A stretch of DNA of 40,700 bases from an uncultured Acidimicrobiales bacterium (GCA_938038785.1 CALHTB010000095.1:1-40700); one strand, 5' to 3'; numbered from the stretch's first letter, positions 16,943 through 25,570 are shown. A program made the numbers and translations. The notes: generated by a model not told the origin, from the sequence alone.

Positions 16943-16943
16943 T

Positions 16944-17276
16944 ATGGCTATGTCGCTTGCCGAGGAAGTCTCACTCGATCTTGAAGTGATGTTCAAGGCC
17001 CTGGCCAGCGAACGTCGACTGCAGATCTTGGAGTGGTTGAAAGATCCCGCTGGGAACTTTCCTCCTCAGGAGCACGGCGACCCTCATGAGCATGGTGCGT
17101 GCAACCAGTTCATCGTCGAGAAGCTGGGGGTCAGCCAGCCCGCAGCGTCGAGACACCTGAAGGTGCTCACCGATGCTGGCCTTGTCATCGCCACCTCCCG
17201 TAAGGGCTGGACCTACTACCGCCGCAACGAAGAAGCGATTGCCGACCTCACCCGTCAGCTCGCCAACGATCTCTAG
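16944..17276 (+). CDS. ArsR-family regulator of the downstream catabolic operon
   Basis: A 110-residue winged-helix repressor. The recognition helix region reads FIVEKLGVSQPAASRHLKVLTDAGLV (about residues 52-77) and the wing is KGWTYYRRNEE. An insert FPPQEHGDPHEHGAC precedes it and replaces the usual metal-box spacing. Such inserts occur in actinobacterial ArsR members that regulate catabolic genes rather than metals. Two starts are possible: ATG 16944 or ATG 16950. A TTGACG (16914-16919) and TAGTTA (16937-16942) 17 bp apart would place transcription near 16950, favouring a leaderless start there. It lies 12 bp before the SDR gene. Confidence 0.88.
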   Translation: MAMSLAEEVSLDLEVMFKALASERRLQILEWLKDPAGNFPPQEHGDPHEHGACNQFIVEKLGVSQPAASRHLKVLTDAGLVIATSRKGWTYYRRNEEAIADLTRQLANDL

Positions 17277-17288
17277 GAAAGAACAAAC

Positions 17289-18101
17289 ATGAGCAACACC
17301 TACGCGTCACTCAACGGCAAGGTGGTCATCGTGACCGGCGCCGGCAAGGGCATTGGCCGTGCCATCGCCAAGCGGTTCGCCGAACAGGGCTGCCCGGTTG
17401 TCATCAACGACATCGACGAACCGATTGTCGCCGAAACTGTTGACGCCATCACCGCTGCAGGCGGCAACGCAATGGCCGCAATCGCAGATGTTTCGAACTC
17501 CGAACAGGTGCAGGCCATGATCGATGCGACGATGGAGGCCCACGGTCGCATCGACGTCGTCGTCAACAACGCTGGCATCGTCAGCCCGATGCTTCACTTC
17601 TTCGAAGCCGACGAAGAATGGTGGCGCCGCATCGTCGACGTGAACCTCACCGGCCACTTCCTTGTTTCGCACCCAGCTGCTCGCATCATGGCCAAACAAG
17701 GTGGTGGCTGCATCATCAACATGAGCTCGGGAGGGGCAACCCGAGCGCACCGCGCCTTCACCGCGTACGACGCCACCAAGGGCGGTATCGAAGCGCTCAC
17801 TCGGGCAATGGCCATCGACCTCGCCGGGTATGGCATCCGCGTCAACGCACTCATGCCTGGCTCGATTGACACCAACAGCCAGGGCGAGGAGTACCGCAAG
17901 ATCAGCGGTGTCAACATCCCAATGGGAACCGTTGGCGAGCCCGAGGACATGACCGGCGCGGCACTCTTCCTCGCGTCCGACGATGCGTCCTACATCACCG
18001 GCGACGTCATCAAAATCGACGGCGGCATGCTCGCGCAGCAGCGGTCGGCAACCGTCGACATTCGCCCACCCGAGAACTTCCCGAAAGTCGAGGACCTCTA
18101 A
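17289..18101 (+). CDS. Short-chain dehydrogenase/reductase
   Basis: A 270-residue classical SDR. The cofactor motif TGAGKGIG is near residues 15-22, NNAG is mid-protein, and the catalytic Ser147, Tyr160 and Lys164 (YDATK) are in place. The Asp in VINDID after the second strand suggests NAD preference. The C-terminal SYITGDVIKIDGG is typical. Its stop overlaps the hyuA start (TAATG at 18099-18103), so the two are translationally coupled. Its likely job is to oxidise or reduce a hydroxyl/keto intermediate of the compound handled by HyuAB. The substrate cannot be named from sequence. Confidence 0.93.
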   Translation: MSNTYASLNGKVVIVTGAGKGIGRAIAKRFAEQGCPVVINDIDEPIVAETVDAITAAGGNAMAAIADVSNSEQVQAMIDATMEAHGRIDVVVNNAGIVSPMLHFFEADEEWWRRIVDVNLTGHFLVSHPAARIMAKQGGGCIINMSSGGATRAHRAFTAYDATKGGIEALTRAMAIDLAGYGIRVNALMPGSIDTNSQGEEYRKISGVNIPMGTVGEPEDMTGAALFLASDDASYITGDVIKIDGGMLAQQRSATVDIRPPENFPKVEDL

Positions 18102-20203
18102 TGGGAGTCCGCATTGGCGCTGACGTCGGCGGCACGTTCACCGACGTCGTTATCGAACTGACCAACAGCGACGGCACCGTCACGTTCGAGTCGACCAAGG
18201 TGCTCACCACCCACGGTGGACCCGACGAGGGCATCCTGCTCGGCATCGAACGCATCGCGACCGAACATGACGTCGATATGGCCGAGGTCGAGCAGATCAT
18301 CCACGGAACTACGCTTGCAACCAACGCGCTCATCGAACGCCGAGGTGCAAGGACCGCGCTGGTTACCACCGAGGGCTTCCGCGACGTCATCGAGACCCGC
18401 ACCGAGGGCCGATTCGAACAGTACGACCTCAACATCGTCTTGCCCAAGCCTCTCATCGAGCGCAACGATCGCTTCACTGTGCCCGAACGTCTCAACGCGC
18501 GGGGCGAGGTACTCGTGCCGTTCGACGAAGCTGCAGCATCGGCTGTGATCGACTCGATTGCCGCGCGCGACTACGAAGCGGTCGCGGTTGGCTTCATGCA
18601 CAGCTACCGCAATGCCATGCACGAGCAGCACTTCCGCGAAATGCTGCTCGAGCGGCTGCCGGACATCTCGGTGTCGATCAGTGCCGAGGTCTCGCCACAG
18701 ATGCGCGAGTTCGAACGCTTCAACACGGTGTGCGCCAACGCGTATGTTCAGCCGCTCATGGCGAGCTACCTGTTCAAGCTCGCCGAAGAGCTCAAGGTTC
18801 GCGGCGCCGACTGTCCGCTCTATCTCATTCACTCTGGCGGTGGCCTCATCAGCGTCGAAACAGCCGCGGCATTTCCGGTTCGACTCATCGAATCGGGCCC
18901 TGCCGGTGGCGCAATCTTCGCCGCCGACCTCGCCGCAAGATACGGCCGTGACCGTGTGCTCAGCTACGACATGGGTGGCACCACCGCCAAGATCGCACTC
19001 ATCGAGGACTACACCCCACAGACCGCCAAGACCTTCGAAGTCGCACGCACGACTCGATTCAAGAAGGGCAGCGGCATGCCGATCTCCATTCCGGTTATCG
19101 AGATGATTGAGATCGGTGCCGGCGGTGGCTCTATAGCTAGTGTCGACTCGCTCGGACAGATTCGTATCGGCCCGCACAGCGCTGGTTCCGAACCCGGCCC
19201 AGCCGCATACGACCGTGGCGGCGTCGACCCCACCGTGACCGATGCCAATCTCCAGCTCGGACGCCTGCATCCCGACAACTTCGGCGCCAAGGACATCACG
19301 CTTTCGCCCGACAAGACAGCAGTCGCAATCCGCACTGCCATTGGCGAACCACTCGGCATGGACGACCAAACCGCAGCGGTTGGCATCGCCGAGGTTGTCG
19401 ACGAGAACATGACCAACGCGGCACGCGTGCACGCCGTCGAGAACGGCAAGGACCTTGCTGGCTTCTCGATGATCGCCTTCGGCGGCGGCGCCCCGCTGCA
19501 CGCGTCTCGTCTGATGGACAAGCTCGGCCTCGACGAGCTCTTCATTCCCACCGGCGCTGGCGTTGGTTCGGCGATTGGTTTTCTCCGCGCGCCGTTCGCC
19601 TATGAGGCAGTGCGCAGCCTCTACACCCGCATCGAAGATTTTGACTTCGACGCGGTGAACCAGGTTCTGGCCGAGCTCACCAACGAAGCCGAAACGTTCG
19701 TCCGCCAAGGTACCGATGCTGAGCTGACTGTGGAGCGGCAAGTCAGTATGCGCTACAAGGGGCAGGGCTGGGAGATTCCGGTCAAGCTGCCCGACGGCGA
19801 CTTCGACGCTTTCGCAGCCGAAGGCTTGGGCGCTACGTTCACCAAGGCCTACGAAGAGTTCTTTGGACGAGCCATCGACGATCTCACCATCGAGACCGTC
19901 AGTTGGGCAGTCCGTGTCGCATCAGTACTCGAGCTGCCCGATGCACTCGAGCTCACCAGCGAGCAGAACCGCATCGAAGCCTCCAACACTCGTCCGATCT
20001 TCGACCCGATCACCGGAGACATGGCCGAATCGTTCGTCATTGAACGCGACGACCTCTCGCCCGGCGATGCCGTTGCCGGCCCCGGTGTCATCGTCGAGCA
20101 ACAAACCACCACCGTCCTTGGCTCGCATCATGTTGCGGTCATGCAATCCGACGGAACTCTCCTCGTCACTAGAGGATCCGGCTCGAAGGGAGACCTCCTG
20201 TGA
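18101..20203 (+). CDS. hyuA: Hydantoinase/oxoprolinase family subunit A
   Basis: A 700-residue ATP-dependent amidohydrolase subunit. The ASKHA-type phosphate loop is GADVGGTFTDVV at residues 6-17, followed by HGTTLATNALIERRG, SGPAGGAIFAADLAARYG, YDMGGTTAKIAL and AFGGGAPLHA, all hallmarks of HyuA and of the N-terminal half of 5-oxoprolinase. Length is normal (about 680-700). The family couples ATP hydrolysis to opening of hydantoin, oxoproline or related rings, or to carboxylation (acetone carboxylase, which has a third small subunit not seen here). ATG overlaps the SDR stop; its stop overlaps the hyuB GTG. Confidence 0.93.
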   Translation: MGVRIGADVGGTFTDVVIELTNSDGTVTFESTKVLTTHGGPDEGILLGIERIATEHDVDMAEVEQIIHGTTLATNALIERRGARTALVTTEGFRDVIETRTEGRFEQYDLNIVLPKPLIERNDRFTVPERLNARGEVLVPFDEAAASAVIDSIAARDYEAVAVGFMHSYRNAMHEQHFREMLLERLPDISVSISAEVSPQMREFERFNTVCANAYVQPLMASYLFKLAEELKVRGADCPLYLIHSGGGLISVETAAAFPVRLIESGPAGGAIFAADLAARYGRDRVLSYDMGGTTAKIALIEDYTPQTAKTFEVARTTRFKKGSGMPISIPVIEMIEIGAGGGSIASVDSLGQIRIGPHSAGSEPGPAAYDRGGVDPTVTDANLQLGRLHPDNFGAKDITLSPDKTAVAIRTAIGEPLGMDDQTAAVGIAEVVDENMTNAARVHAVENGKDLAGFSMIAFGGGAPLHASRLMDKLGLDELFIPTGAGVGSAIGFLRAPFAYEAVRSLYTRIEDFDFDAVNQVLAELTNEAETFVRQGTDAELTVERQVSMRYKGQGWEIPVKLPDGDFDAFAAEGLGATFTKAYEEFFGRAIDDLTIETVSWAVRVASVLELPDALELTSEQNRIEASNTRPIFDPITGDMAESFVIERDDLSPGDAVAGPGVIVEQQTTTVLGSHHVAVMQSDGTLLVTRGSGSKGDLL

Positions 20204-21960
20204 GCACCAGCAACCGCGACGTCCACAACCAGATCATGTGGAATCGGCTGATTTCGATTCTCGAAGAGCAAGCACTCACGCTTGTGCGAACCGCGTTCAG
20301 CACGTCGGTTCGCGAGGCGGGCGATTTATCGGCTGGCGTGTTTGACCGCGAGGGCCGCATGGTGGCCCAAGCCGTCACTGGCACACCGGGCCACGTCAAC
20401 ACGATGGCCGCATCGGTTCCGCACTTCATCAACGACATAGGGCCCGAGCGCATCTACCCGGGCGACGTCTACCTCACCAACGACCCATGGAAAGGCACCG
20501 GCCACCTCCATGACATCACAGTCGTTACACCTGTATTTCGCTCCGCACTTCCGGCGGAGATCCGCGGTGACGGACATGGTCATTCCGCTTCGCTTCATTC
20601 CCCTCAAACGGCTTCAGAAAGCGCTCGGGGGGAGCGGAGCTCGCGTAGCGACCAAGATGGCGATGTGGGGATGTCGGGCGGAAGTCCCGACGTGTTACTG
20701 GGTTTCTTCGCGGCAACGGCGCACGTGGTCGATGTCGGAGGGCGCGGCTATGGCCCCGATGGAACCGAGATCTACGAAGAGGGCATCCGCATTCCGATCA
20801 TGAAGTGGGCCGAGCGCGGCGAGCTCAACAACGACTTGCTCAACATCGTGCGCAACAACGTCCGCGAGCAAGACCAGGTCCTCGGCGACATCCACGGTCT
20901 GGCTGCGAGCAACGAAACCGGGCGGCGTCGACTTCTCGAAATGCTCGATGAGTTCGACATGACCGATCTTGACGATTTGGTCGAGTTCATCTTCGACCGG
21001 ACCCGCAAGGCCACCATGGCTGCGCTTGCGCCGGTCGACAAGGGTGTCTACCGCAACGAGATGACCGTCGACGGCTACGAAGAGCCGGTCGATCTTGTCG
21101 TCGAGCTCACCGTCACCGACGAAGGCATGCATGCCGACTTCACCGGCACGTCGCCACTGAGCCAGTTCGGTATCAACGTGCCGATCGTCTACGCCCAGGC
21201 GTACTTCACCTACGGCATGTTGGTGGCGCTCGCCCCCGAACTGCCAAATAACTATGCGTCGCTGTTCCCCTTCACCGTCAGCGCTCCCGATGGAGTCATC
21301 CTCAACGCGCAAGACCCCGACCCCGTGTCGGTTCGGCACGTGCTCGGACATTTCGTCACCGACTTGTGCCTCGGCGCAATCGCGCAGGCGCTACCCGACG
21401 TTGTCCCGGCCGAGGGGGCGGGTGCGTTGTGGAACTTCCAGGCCAGTGCTCGCTCGGCCGACCCAGCGGCGTTGCTGCCACCGGTCGAGATGCTCATGTT
21501 CAACAGCGGCGGCACCGGAGCTCGTCCGAGCCTCGACGGCCTCACGGCAACTGCGTTCCCGTCAGGCGTGATGACGATGAGCGCTGAGGCCACCGAACAG
21601 GTTGGTCCGATCATCATCTGGCGTAAGGAAATTCGCGAGAACAGCGGCGGTGCTGGCAAGTATCGCGGCGGCCTCGGCCAGATCATCGAAGTTGGCCCGA
21701 CCGACGGCTACCAGTTCGAGTTCTCGGCCATGTTCGACCGTGTCGACAACCCGGCACGTGGCCGTGCCGGTGGTGGCGATGGCGCTGCGGGCAAGGTGTA
21801 CCTCGATGACGGCACGCCGTTCTCGGCCAAGGGCAAGCAGCTTGTGCCTGCCGATCGCAAGCTCATCCTCGAACTTCCCGGCGGTGGCGGATTCGGCGAC
21901 CCAGCCGACCGCGACGCCGAAGCGATCGAAAACGACAAGAAGCAAGGATATGTGGGCTAA
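20200..21960 (+). CDS. hyuB: Hydantoinase/oxoprolinase family subunit B with an in-frame repeat insertion
   Basis: A 586-residue subunit B, GTG start overlapping the hyuA stop. Family segments are clear: MWNRLISILEEQALTL, STSVREAGDLSAGVFD, DVYLTNDPWKGTGHLHDITVVTPVF, AHVVDVGGRGYGPDG and a Gly-rich C terminus. Between VFR (to residue 114) and LLGFFAATAHVVD (from about 166) lie roughly 50 residues rich in Ser, Gly and Arg where relatives have only a few. That DNA, 20546-20691, is a copy of the palindromic repeat found again near 33.6 kb. The frame is kept and no stop is created, so a product is plausible, but activity could be affected. Confidence 0.9.
   Translation: MSTSNRDVHNQIMWNRLISILEEQALTLVRTAFSTSVREAGDLSAGVFDREGRMVAQAVTGTPGHVNTMAASVPHFINDIGPERIYPGDVYLTNDPWKGTGHLHDITVVTPVFRSALPAEIRGDGHGHSASLHSPQTASESARGERSSRSDQDGDVGMSGGSPDVLLGFFAATAHVVDVGGRGYGPDGTEIYEEGIRIPIMKWAERGELNNDLLNIVRNNVREQDQVLGDIHGLAASNETGRRRLLEMLDEFDMTDLDDLVEFIFDRTRKATMAALAPVDKGVYRNEMTVDGYEEPVDLVVELTVTDEGMHADFTGTSPLSQFGINVPIVYAQAYFTYGMLVALAPELPNNYASLFPFTVSAPDGVILNAQDPDPVSVRHVLGHFVTDLCLGAIAQALPDVVPAEGAGALWNFQASARSADPAALLPPVEMLMFNSGGTGARPSLDGLTATAFPSGVMTMSAEATEQVGPIIIWRKEIRENSGGAGKYRGGLGQIIEVGPTDGYQFEFSAMFDRVDNPARGRAGGGDGAAGKVYLDDGTPFSAKGKQLVPADRKLILELPGGGGFGDPADRDAEAIENDKKQGYVG
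20546..20691. repeat. Palindromic repeat element inserted in hyuB
   Basis: The left arm 20546-20581 (CACTTCCGG ... GAGATCCGCGG ... ACATGGTC) is an inverted relative of the plus-strand units near 33.6 kb. The right part 20616-20691 contains CAGAAAGCGCTC, then a 26-nt core at 20629-20654 identical to cores at 33673-33698 and 33746-33771. It ends in a hairpin, GTCGGG (20673-20678) with CCCGAC (20686-20691). Both arms face each other, giving a long imperfect palindrome inside a coding gene. Confidence 0.85.
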
Positions 21961-23144
21961 TGGTCGACTCTTATGACGTCATCTGTATCGGTGGAGCCGC
22001 AATCGGTAGCGCCGTTGCCTACAACCTCACCGAGAACCCAGACTTCGACGGAACCGTGGCGGTCATCGAGCCCGACCCGAGCTACGACCTTGCCCAGACG
22101 TCCCGAGCGCAGAACTCGATCCGTGAACAGTTCAGCCAGCCGGTGAACATTGCGATCAGCCAGTACGGACTCGACTTCATCGAGAACTTCCACGAGAACA
22201 CCCAGGTCGAGGGCGAGTCACCCGAGCTGAACTACCGAGGCACCGGATATTTGTTCCTCGCCCGAGACGATGACGATCTCGAGAACTTCGAGGCGCAGAT
22301 GAAGGTACAACACGAGTGCGGCGCCATGACCCGCATGCTCACGCCGGAAGAAACCCTCGCCGAGTTTCCCTACATGGACGTCAGTGAGATTGCCGGATCT
22401 CGTATGGGCACCATGAAGGAGGGTTCATTTGACGGTTGGGCGTTCTTCCAGGGCTACCGCCAGCGTGCGATTCACAACGGTGCTGACTACATCAAGGACC
22501 GCGTCGTCGACATCAACACCGATGGCACTGCGGTAACCGGTGTCGTTCTCGAGTCAGGGCGCAAGATCGCTGCTGGCCATGTGGTGAACGCAGCAGGCCC
22601 GCGGGCAAAGGTCATTGCTGGCATGGTTGGCCTCGACGTGCCGGTCGAGCCACGGGCGCGAACTAGCTTCGTCTTCGACTGTCGCACCAAGATCGAGCAC
22701 AACGTGCCGTTGACCATTACGCCCGAGGGCGTGCACTTCCGTCGTGAGCAACACCACTACATGACCGGTGGTGTGCCCAACCCCGACGTAGCAATCGAGT
22801 ATGACGATTGGGAAATCCGCCACGACGAATTCGAAGAGCAGATCTGGCCAACGGTGGCAAAGTACGTGCCCGTCTTCGACCAGATTCACAAGGTCACCTC
22901 GTGGGGCGGACAGTACGCCTACAACACCCTCGACCACAACCTGATCATCGGCAACTCGCCCGAGATGACGAACTTTTGGTTCGCGAACGGCTTCAGCGGC
23001 CACGGTCTTCAGCAAGGTCCCGCCGTTGGTCGTGCCGTGAACGAGCTCATCACCTATGGCGAGTTTCGAACGATCGACATGTCGGTGCTCTCCTATGAGC
23101 GGATCGCCAAGAACGAACCGTTCTACGAAAACGTCGTCATCTAG
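21960..23144 (+). CDS. FAD-dependent oxidoreductase, DAO family
   Basis: A 394-residue flavoprotein of the D-amino-acid/glycine/sarcosine oxidase-dehydrogenase family. The dinucleotide motif is IGGAAIGSAVAYNL (residues 10-23), in the GGAxxGS form found in one DAO subgroup. The C-terminal FAD segment GFSGHGLQQGPAVGRAVNELI is also typical. The start ATG overlaps the hyuB stop (TAATG at 21958-21962). As the last gene of the operon it may oxidise the amino acid or N-substituted amino acid released by HyuAB. There is no signal peptide, so it is cytoplasmic. Exact substrate unknown. Confidence 0.9.
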   Translation: MVDSYDVICIGGAAIGSAVAYNLTENPDFDGTVAVIEPDPSYDLAQTSRAQNSIREQFSQPVNIAISQYGLDFIENFHENTQVEGESPELNYRGTGYLFLARDDDDLENFEAQMKVQHECGAMTRMLTPEETLAEFPYMDVSEIAGSRMGTMKEGSFDGWAFFQGYRQRAIHNGADYIKDRVVDINTDGTAVTGVVLESGRKIAAGHVVNAAGPRAKVIAGMVGLDVPVEPRARTSFVFDCRTKIEHNVPLTITPEGVHFRREQHHYMTGGVPNPDVAIEYDDWEIRHDEFEEQIWPTVAKYVPVFDQIHKVTSWGGQYAYNTLDHNLIIGNSPEMTNFWFANGFSGHGLQQGPAVGRAVNELITYGEFRTIDMSVLSYERIAKNEPFYENVVI

Positions 23145-23147
23145 GAA

Positions 23148-23191
23148 TCTGTGGTCCGCTAGCGGGACCCTTCCCGACTACGGACCACAGA
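23148..23191. terminator. Bidirectional terminator hairpin
   Basis: TCTGTGGTCCG at 23148-23158 pairs perfectly with CGGACCACAGA at 23181-23191, and an inner CGGGA/TCCCG stem extends it. It sits between two convergent genes. No U-tract follows, as is common for high-GC actinobacteria. Confidence 0.8.
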
Positions 23192-23194
23192 ACC

Positions 23195-24031
23195 TCAGCC
23201 GAGGGCGATAAGGACCGACGCTGTGATCGCTCCGGCCAAGCCGGCGAGTTGGGTTCGCGACATTGCTTCGTCGAGCACGAAGCGGGCGAGGACGACGGTG
23301 ATGGCCGGGTAGAGGCTGCTGAGCACGGCGACGATGCTGAGGTCGCCCAGGTTTGTGGCCAGCAGGAACAGCACGTTCGAGCCGGTATCGAAAATGCCCG
23401 TCAGCACGATCGTGCCGAGGGCTGGGCGGATGGTGTGTAGCCCAGAGCGAGCCCGAGTAGCGATGTAGGTGAGCAGTAGCCCGCTGGTGAGCACCCGGGC
23501 TCCTACTACGGGCCACGGTGCCGTTGCTTCCGACGTTGCGTCAAAGGCAATGAACATCGTGCCGAAGCATGCGCCAGCGAGCAGTGATTCGCCGATCACT
23601 CGACCGGTCACCGGGGCGTCATCTTGTTCGTTCGGTATCGACGACAGCCCGATGGCTACCACTGCGACGGCGACTCCGATCCACGCAATGGCCGACAACG
23701 TCTCGCCACCGGCCACCCCCCAAACCGCTGGCACGGCCGCCGAAGTGATTGCGGTCAGGGGCGCAACAACGGCCATGGGCCCATTGGCCAAACCTCGGTA
23801 GAGGAGTGCGACGCCGATGCCGCCAAGTGAGCCGCCAATGACACCTAGCCCGAAATCGCCCCACGTGAATGCGTCAGCCAGAAACGGGGCGAGCAGCACA
23901 ACCCCAATCAGCCCGACCAGGTGTGAGAAGGCAACAACGTTGATGACCGATGTCTTCTTTGCCGAGATCCCGCCGCAGAAATCGCCCGATCCAAAGAACA
24001 GCGCGGTCAACAGACCAAAGAGCACAGCCAC
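23195..24031 (-). CDS. EamA/DMT-family membrane transporter
   Basis: A 278-residue integral membrane protein with about ten hydrophobic segments in two homologous halves, the EamA layout. Typical features are GSGDFCGGISAKK at the first helix and ALLYRGLANGPMAVVAPLTA at the end of the first half. SLYPAITVVLARFVLDEAMSRTQLAGLAGAI in the second half matches the conserved last helices. Family members export metabolites or amino acids. GTG start at 24031 with an inverted repeat 30 bp upstream. Convergent with the FAD oxidoreductase gene. The substrate is not predictable. Confidence 0.88.
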   Translation of the reverse strand: MAVLFGLLTALFFGSGDFCGGISAKKTSVINVVAFSHLVGLIGVVLLAPFLADAFTWGDFGLGVIGGSLGGIGVALLYRGLANGPMAVVAPLTAITSAAVPAVWGVAGGETLSAIAWIGVAVAVVAIGLSSIPNEQDDAPVTGRVIGESLLAGACFGTMFIAFDATSEATAPWPVVGARVLTSGLLLTYIATRARSGLHTIRPALGTIVLTGIFDTGSNVLFLLATNLGDLSIVAVLSSLYPAITVVLARFVLDEAMSRTQLAGLAGAITASVLIALG

Positions 24032-24060
24032 CGCTGCACCGTACTCGCATCAACCCAAGA

Positions 24061-24106
24061 TTTGTACAGGATTTCGAACCGTATAGGTGGGAAAACTGTG
24101 TACAAA
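24061..24106. promoter_or_regulatory. Inverted repeat upstream of the EamA gene
   Basis: TTTGTACA (24061-24068) and TGTACAAA (24099-24106) are perfect complements 30 nt apart, in the 88-bp gap upstream of the EamA start. Each arm contains the palindrome TGTACA. A two-site operator for an unknown regulator is likely; no regulator gene is adjacent. Confidence 0.5.
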
Positions 24107-24119
24107 AACTGTCGGTTGG

Positions 24120-24650
24120 TTAGGTCTTTGTGCGGTAAGTGTTCTGCACCATGCCGTTGTCGAAGACTTCCGATGACACGTGGTCGAACCACTGCGGCTC
24201 GGCCAGGTCGCTGAAGAGTGACGAGCCGGCTCCGAGCGCAACCGGAATGACGGTCGTGATGAGCTCGTCGAGCAGTCCTGCTCGTAGGAAGCTACTTACA
24301 ACGGCACCTCCGTCGATGTAGAGCTTCGACATGCCTTTTGACTCGAGGGCGGCCACAAGTTCGATTGGGTCGAGCGCAGTGAGCTCGACATTGGTGAGAC
24401 CATCGGGCAGTTCGATCAGCGACTTCGACATGACGATCACGGGCTTGGCATATGGCCACTCAATGTCAAAGCTGGTGACCACTTCGAAGGTGTTGCGGCC
24501 CATGACGAGCGCGTCGATCGAATCCATGAGCGCACCAAAGCCCATGTCGTTGTCGGCCGGTGGAGCCAACACATCGAGCCATGCGAGATCGTTATTCGGC
24601 CCGGCGATGAAGCCGTCGAGGCTCATACCGAGATACGCCGTGCAGATCAC
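24120..24650 (-). CDS. RibD C-terminal/dihydrofolate reductase-like protein
   Basis: A 176-residue reductase-fold protein. It begins VICTAYLGMSLDGFIAGPNNDLAWL, the family N terminus, and continues with DALVMGRNTFEVV, KPVIVMSKSL and KLYIDGGAVVSSFLRAGLLDELITTVIPVALGAGSSLF, all typical of RibD-C proteins. Such proteins bind NADPH, but most lack a known substrate. The start GTG at 24648-24650 overlaps the stop of the upstream transporter gene as GTGA. A longer open frame reaching 25040 runs through that transporter and is not used. The link to metal transport is positional only. Confidence 0.88.
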   Translation of the reverse strand: MICTAYLGMSLDGFIAGPNNDLAWLDVLAPPADNDMGFGALMDSIDALVMGRNTFEVVTSFDIEWPYAKPVIVMSKSLIELPDGLTNVELTALDPIELVAALESKGMSKLYIDGGAVVSSFLRAGLLDELITTVIPVALGAGSSLFSDLAEPQWFDHVSSEVFDNGMVQNTYRTKT

Positions 24651-25570
24651 GAGATCGCTGGAAGAATGTCGAGCCCGAGGAGGTAGAGCGTCCCGAGCGC
24701 AATGCTCAAGATGCTGACGATAACGGCGAGAGTGGCGTAGACGGGAAAGCTCCGCTCGGCGTTCAAGACGCCTGCGCCTGCCACGAGGGCAAGCCCGGCG
24801 TTGGCGACGATGAGCCCAACAACCCACGCACCGAGCAGCATCAAACCGAAGCTCATGCCGGTCGCAGCAGATGACGCCACGAAGATGGCGATCTGTGTAG
24901 GGCTTTCGATACCGACACCGTGCAACATGCCGATCCCAGTTGCGGTTCGGTGGCCATAGCTTGCGTCTGGCGTTGACGGGAGCGCGAGCTCGTGGGTGTG
25001 CGGGTGGCTGTGAGAAGCACGAGTGCGCCAGGTTCGCCAACCGGTTGCGCCGGCCGCTACCGGCACCCCGGTCTCAACGCGCGCGTCTACTGCTGCTTCG
25101 ACGTGTGCGTGATCGTGGGCGGGGACGGCGTCGTGATGGTCGTCGACGTGTTCGTGATCATGGTCGTGCTCGACGCTGATGGATCGTCCGGTGAGCCCGT
25201 TGCGGACGCGTCGAAGCCCCGCGAACGTTCCATCGATGACGAGCATCCATCGGCTGCGAAGTCGAAAGTCGCGGCCCTTTCGTGCGAGCTCGTACAGAAT
25301 CCAGCCGCCCAGCAAGATGAGCGTGACGCCCACGATGCGGCCCATCCATGCATCGAGTGAATCGGGAATCGCAAGCCCAAACACGATGGCGAGGGTGCCG
25401 AGTGCGAAGACCACCGCACCGTGACCTAGTGCGTAGGTCATCGAGAGGGCAAAGCCGCGTCGGCGGTCCTTTGCAGTGCCGCTGAGATCGGCGATTGCTG
25501 CGATGTGGTCCCAGTCAATGCCGTGGCGCAAGCCCAAGCCGAGGGCGGTGAGAAGCAGGCCTATCGTCAT
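24647..25570 (-). CDS. NiCoT-like nickel/cobalt transporter with His-rich loop
   Basis: A 307-residue membrane protein from ATG 25570; an upstream start at 25630 adds an unlikely 20 residues. The RHGIDWDHIAAIAD signature in the first helix matches the HxxDxDH metal motif of HoxN/NixA-type transporters. LGHGAVVFALG is the second conserved motif. The cytoplasmic loop is strongly His/Asp-rich (EHDHDHEHVDDHHDA, HSHPHTHEL), suited to metal buffering. GMLHGVGIESPTQIAIF is the late conserved helix. It is coupled by GTGA to the DHFR-like gene and diverges from the lipoprotein gene with a 111-bp spacer. No cobalamin riboswitch is apparent there. Confidence 0.85.
   Translation of the reverse strand: MTIGLLLTALGLGLRHGIDWDHIAAIADLSGTAKDRRRGFALSMTYALGHGAVVFALGTLAIVFGLAIPDSLDAWMGRIVGVTLILLGGWILYELARKGRDFRLRSRWMLVIDGTFAGLRRVRNGLTGRSISVEHDHDHEHVDDHHDAVPAHDHAHVEAAVDARVETGVPVAAGATGWRTWRTRASHSHPHTHELALPSTPDASYGHRTATGIGMLHGVGIESPTQIAIFVASSAATGMSFGLMLLGAWVVGLIVANAGLALVAGAGVLNAERSFPVYATLAVIVSILSIALGTLYLLGLDILPAIS

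Noticed and set aside
18098..19741. 547-residue open frame antisense to hyuA
   Set aside because: It lies wholly opposite the well-supported hyuA gene, has no recognisable motif, and its open frame follows from high-GC codon use on the other strand.
24651..25040. Longer N terminus for the DHFR-like protein
   Set aside because: It would run antiphase through the transporter gene and has no reductase features; the GTGA overlap at 24647-24650 marks the start.
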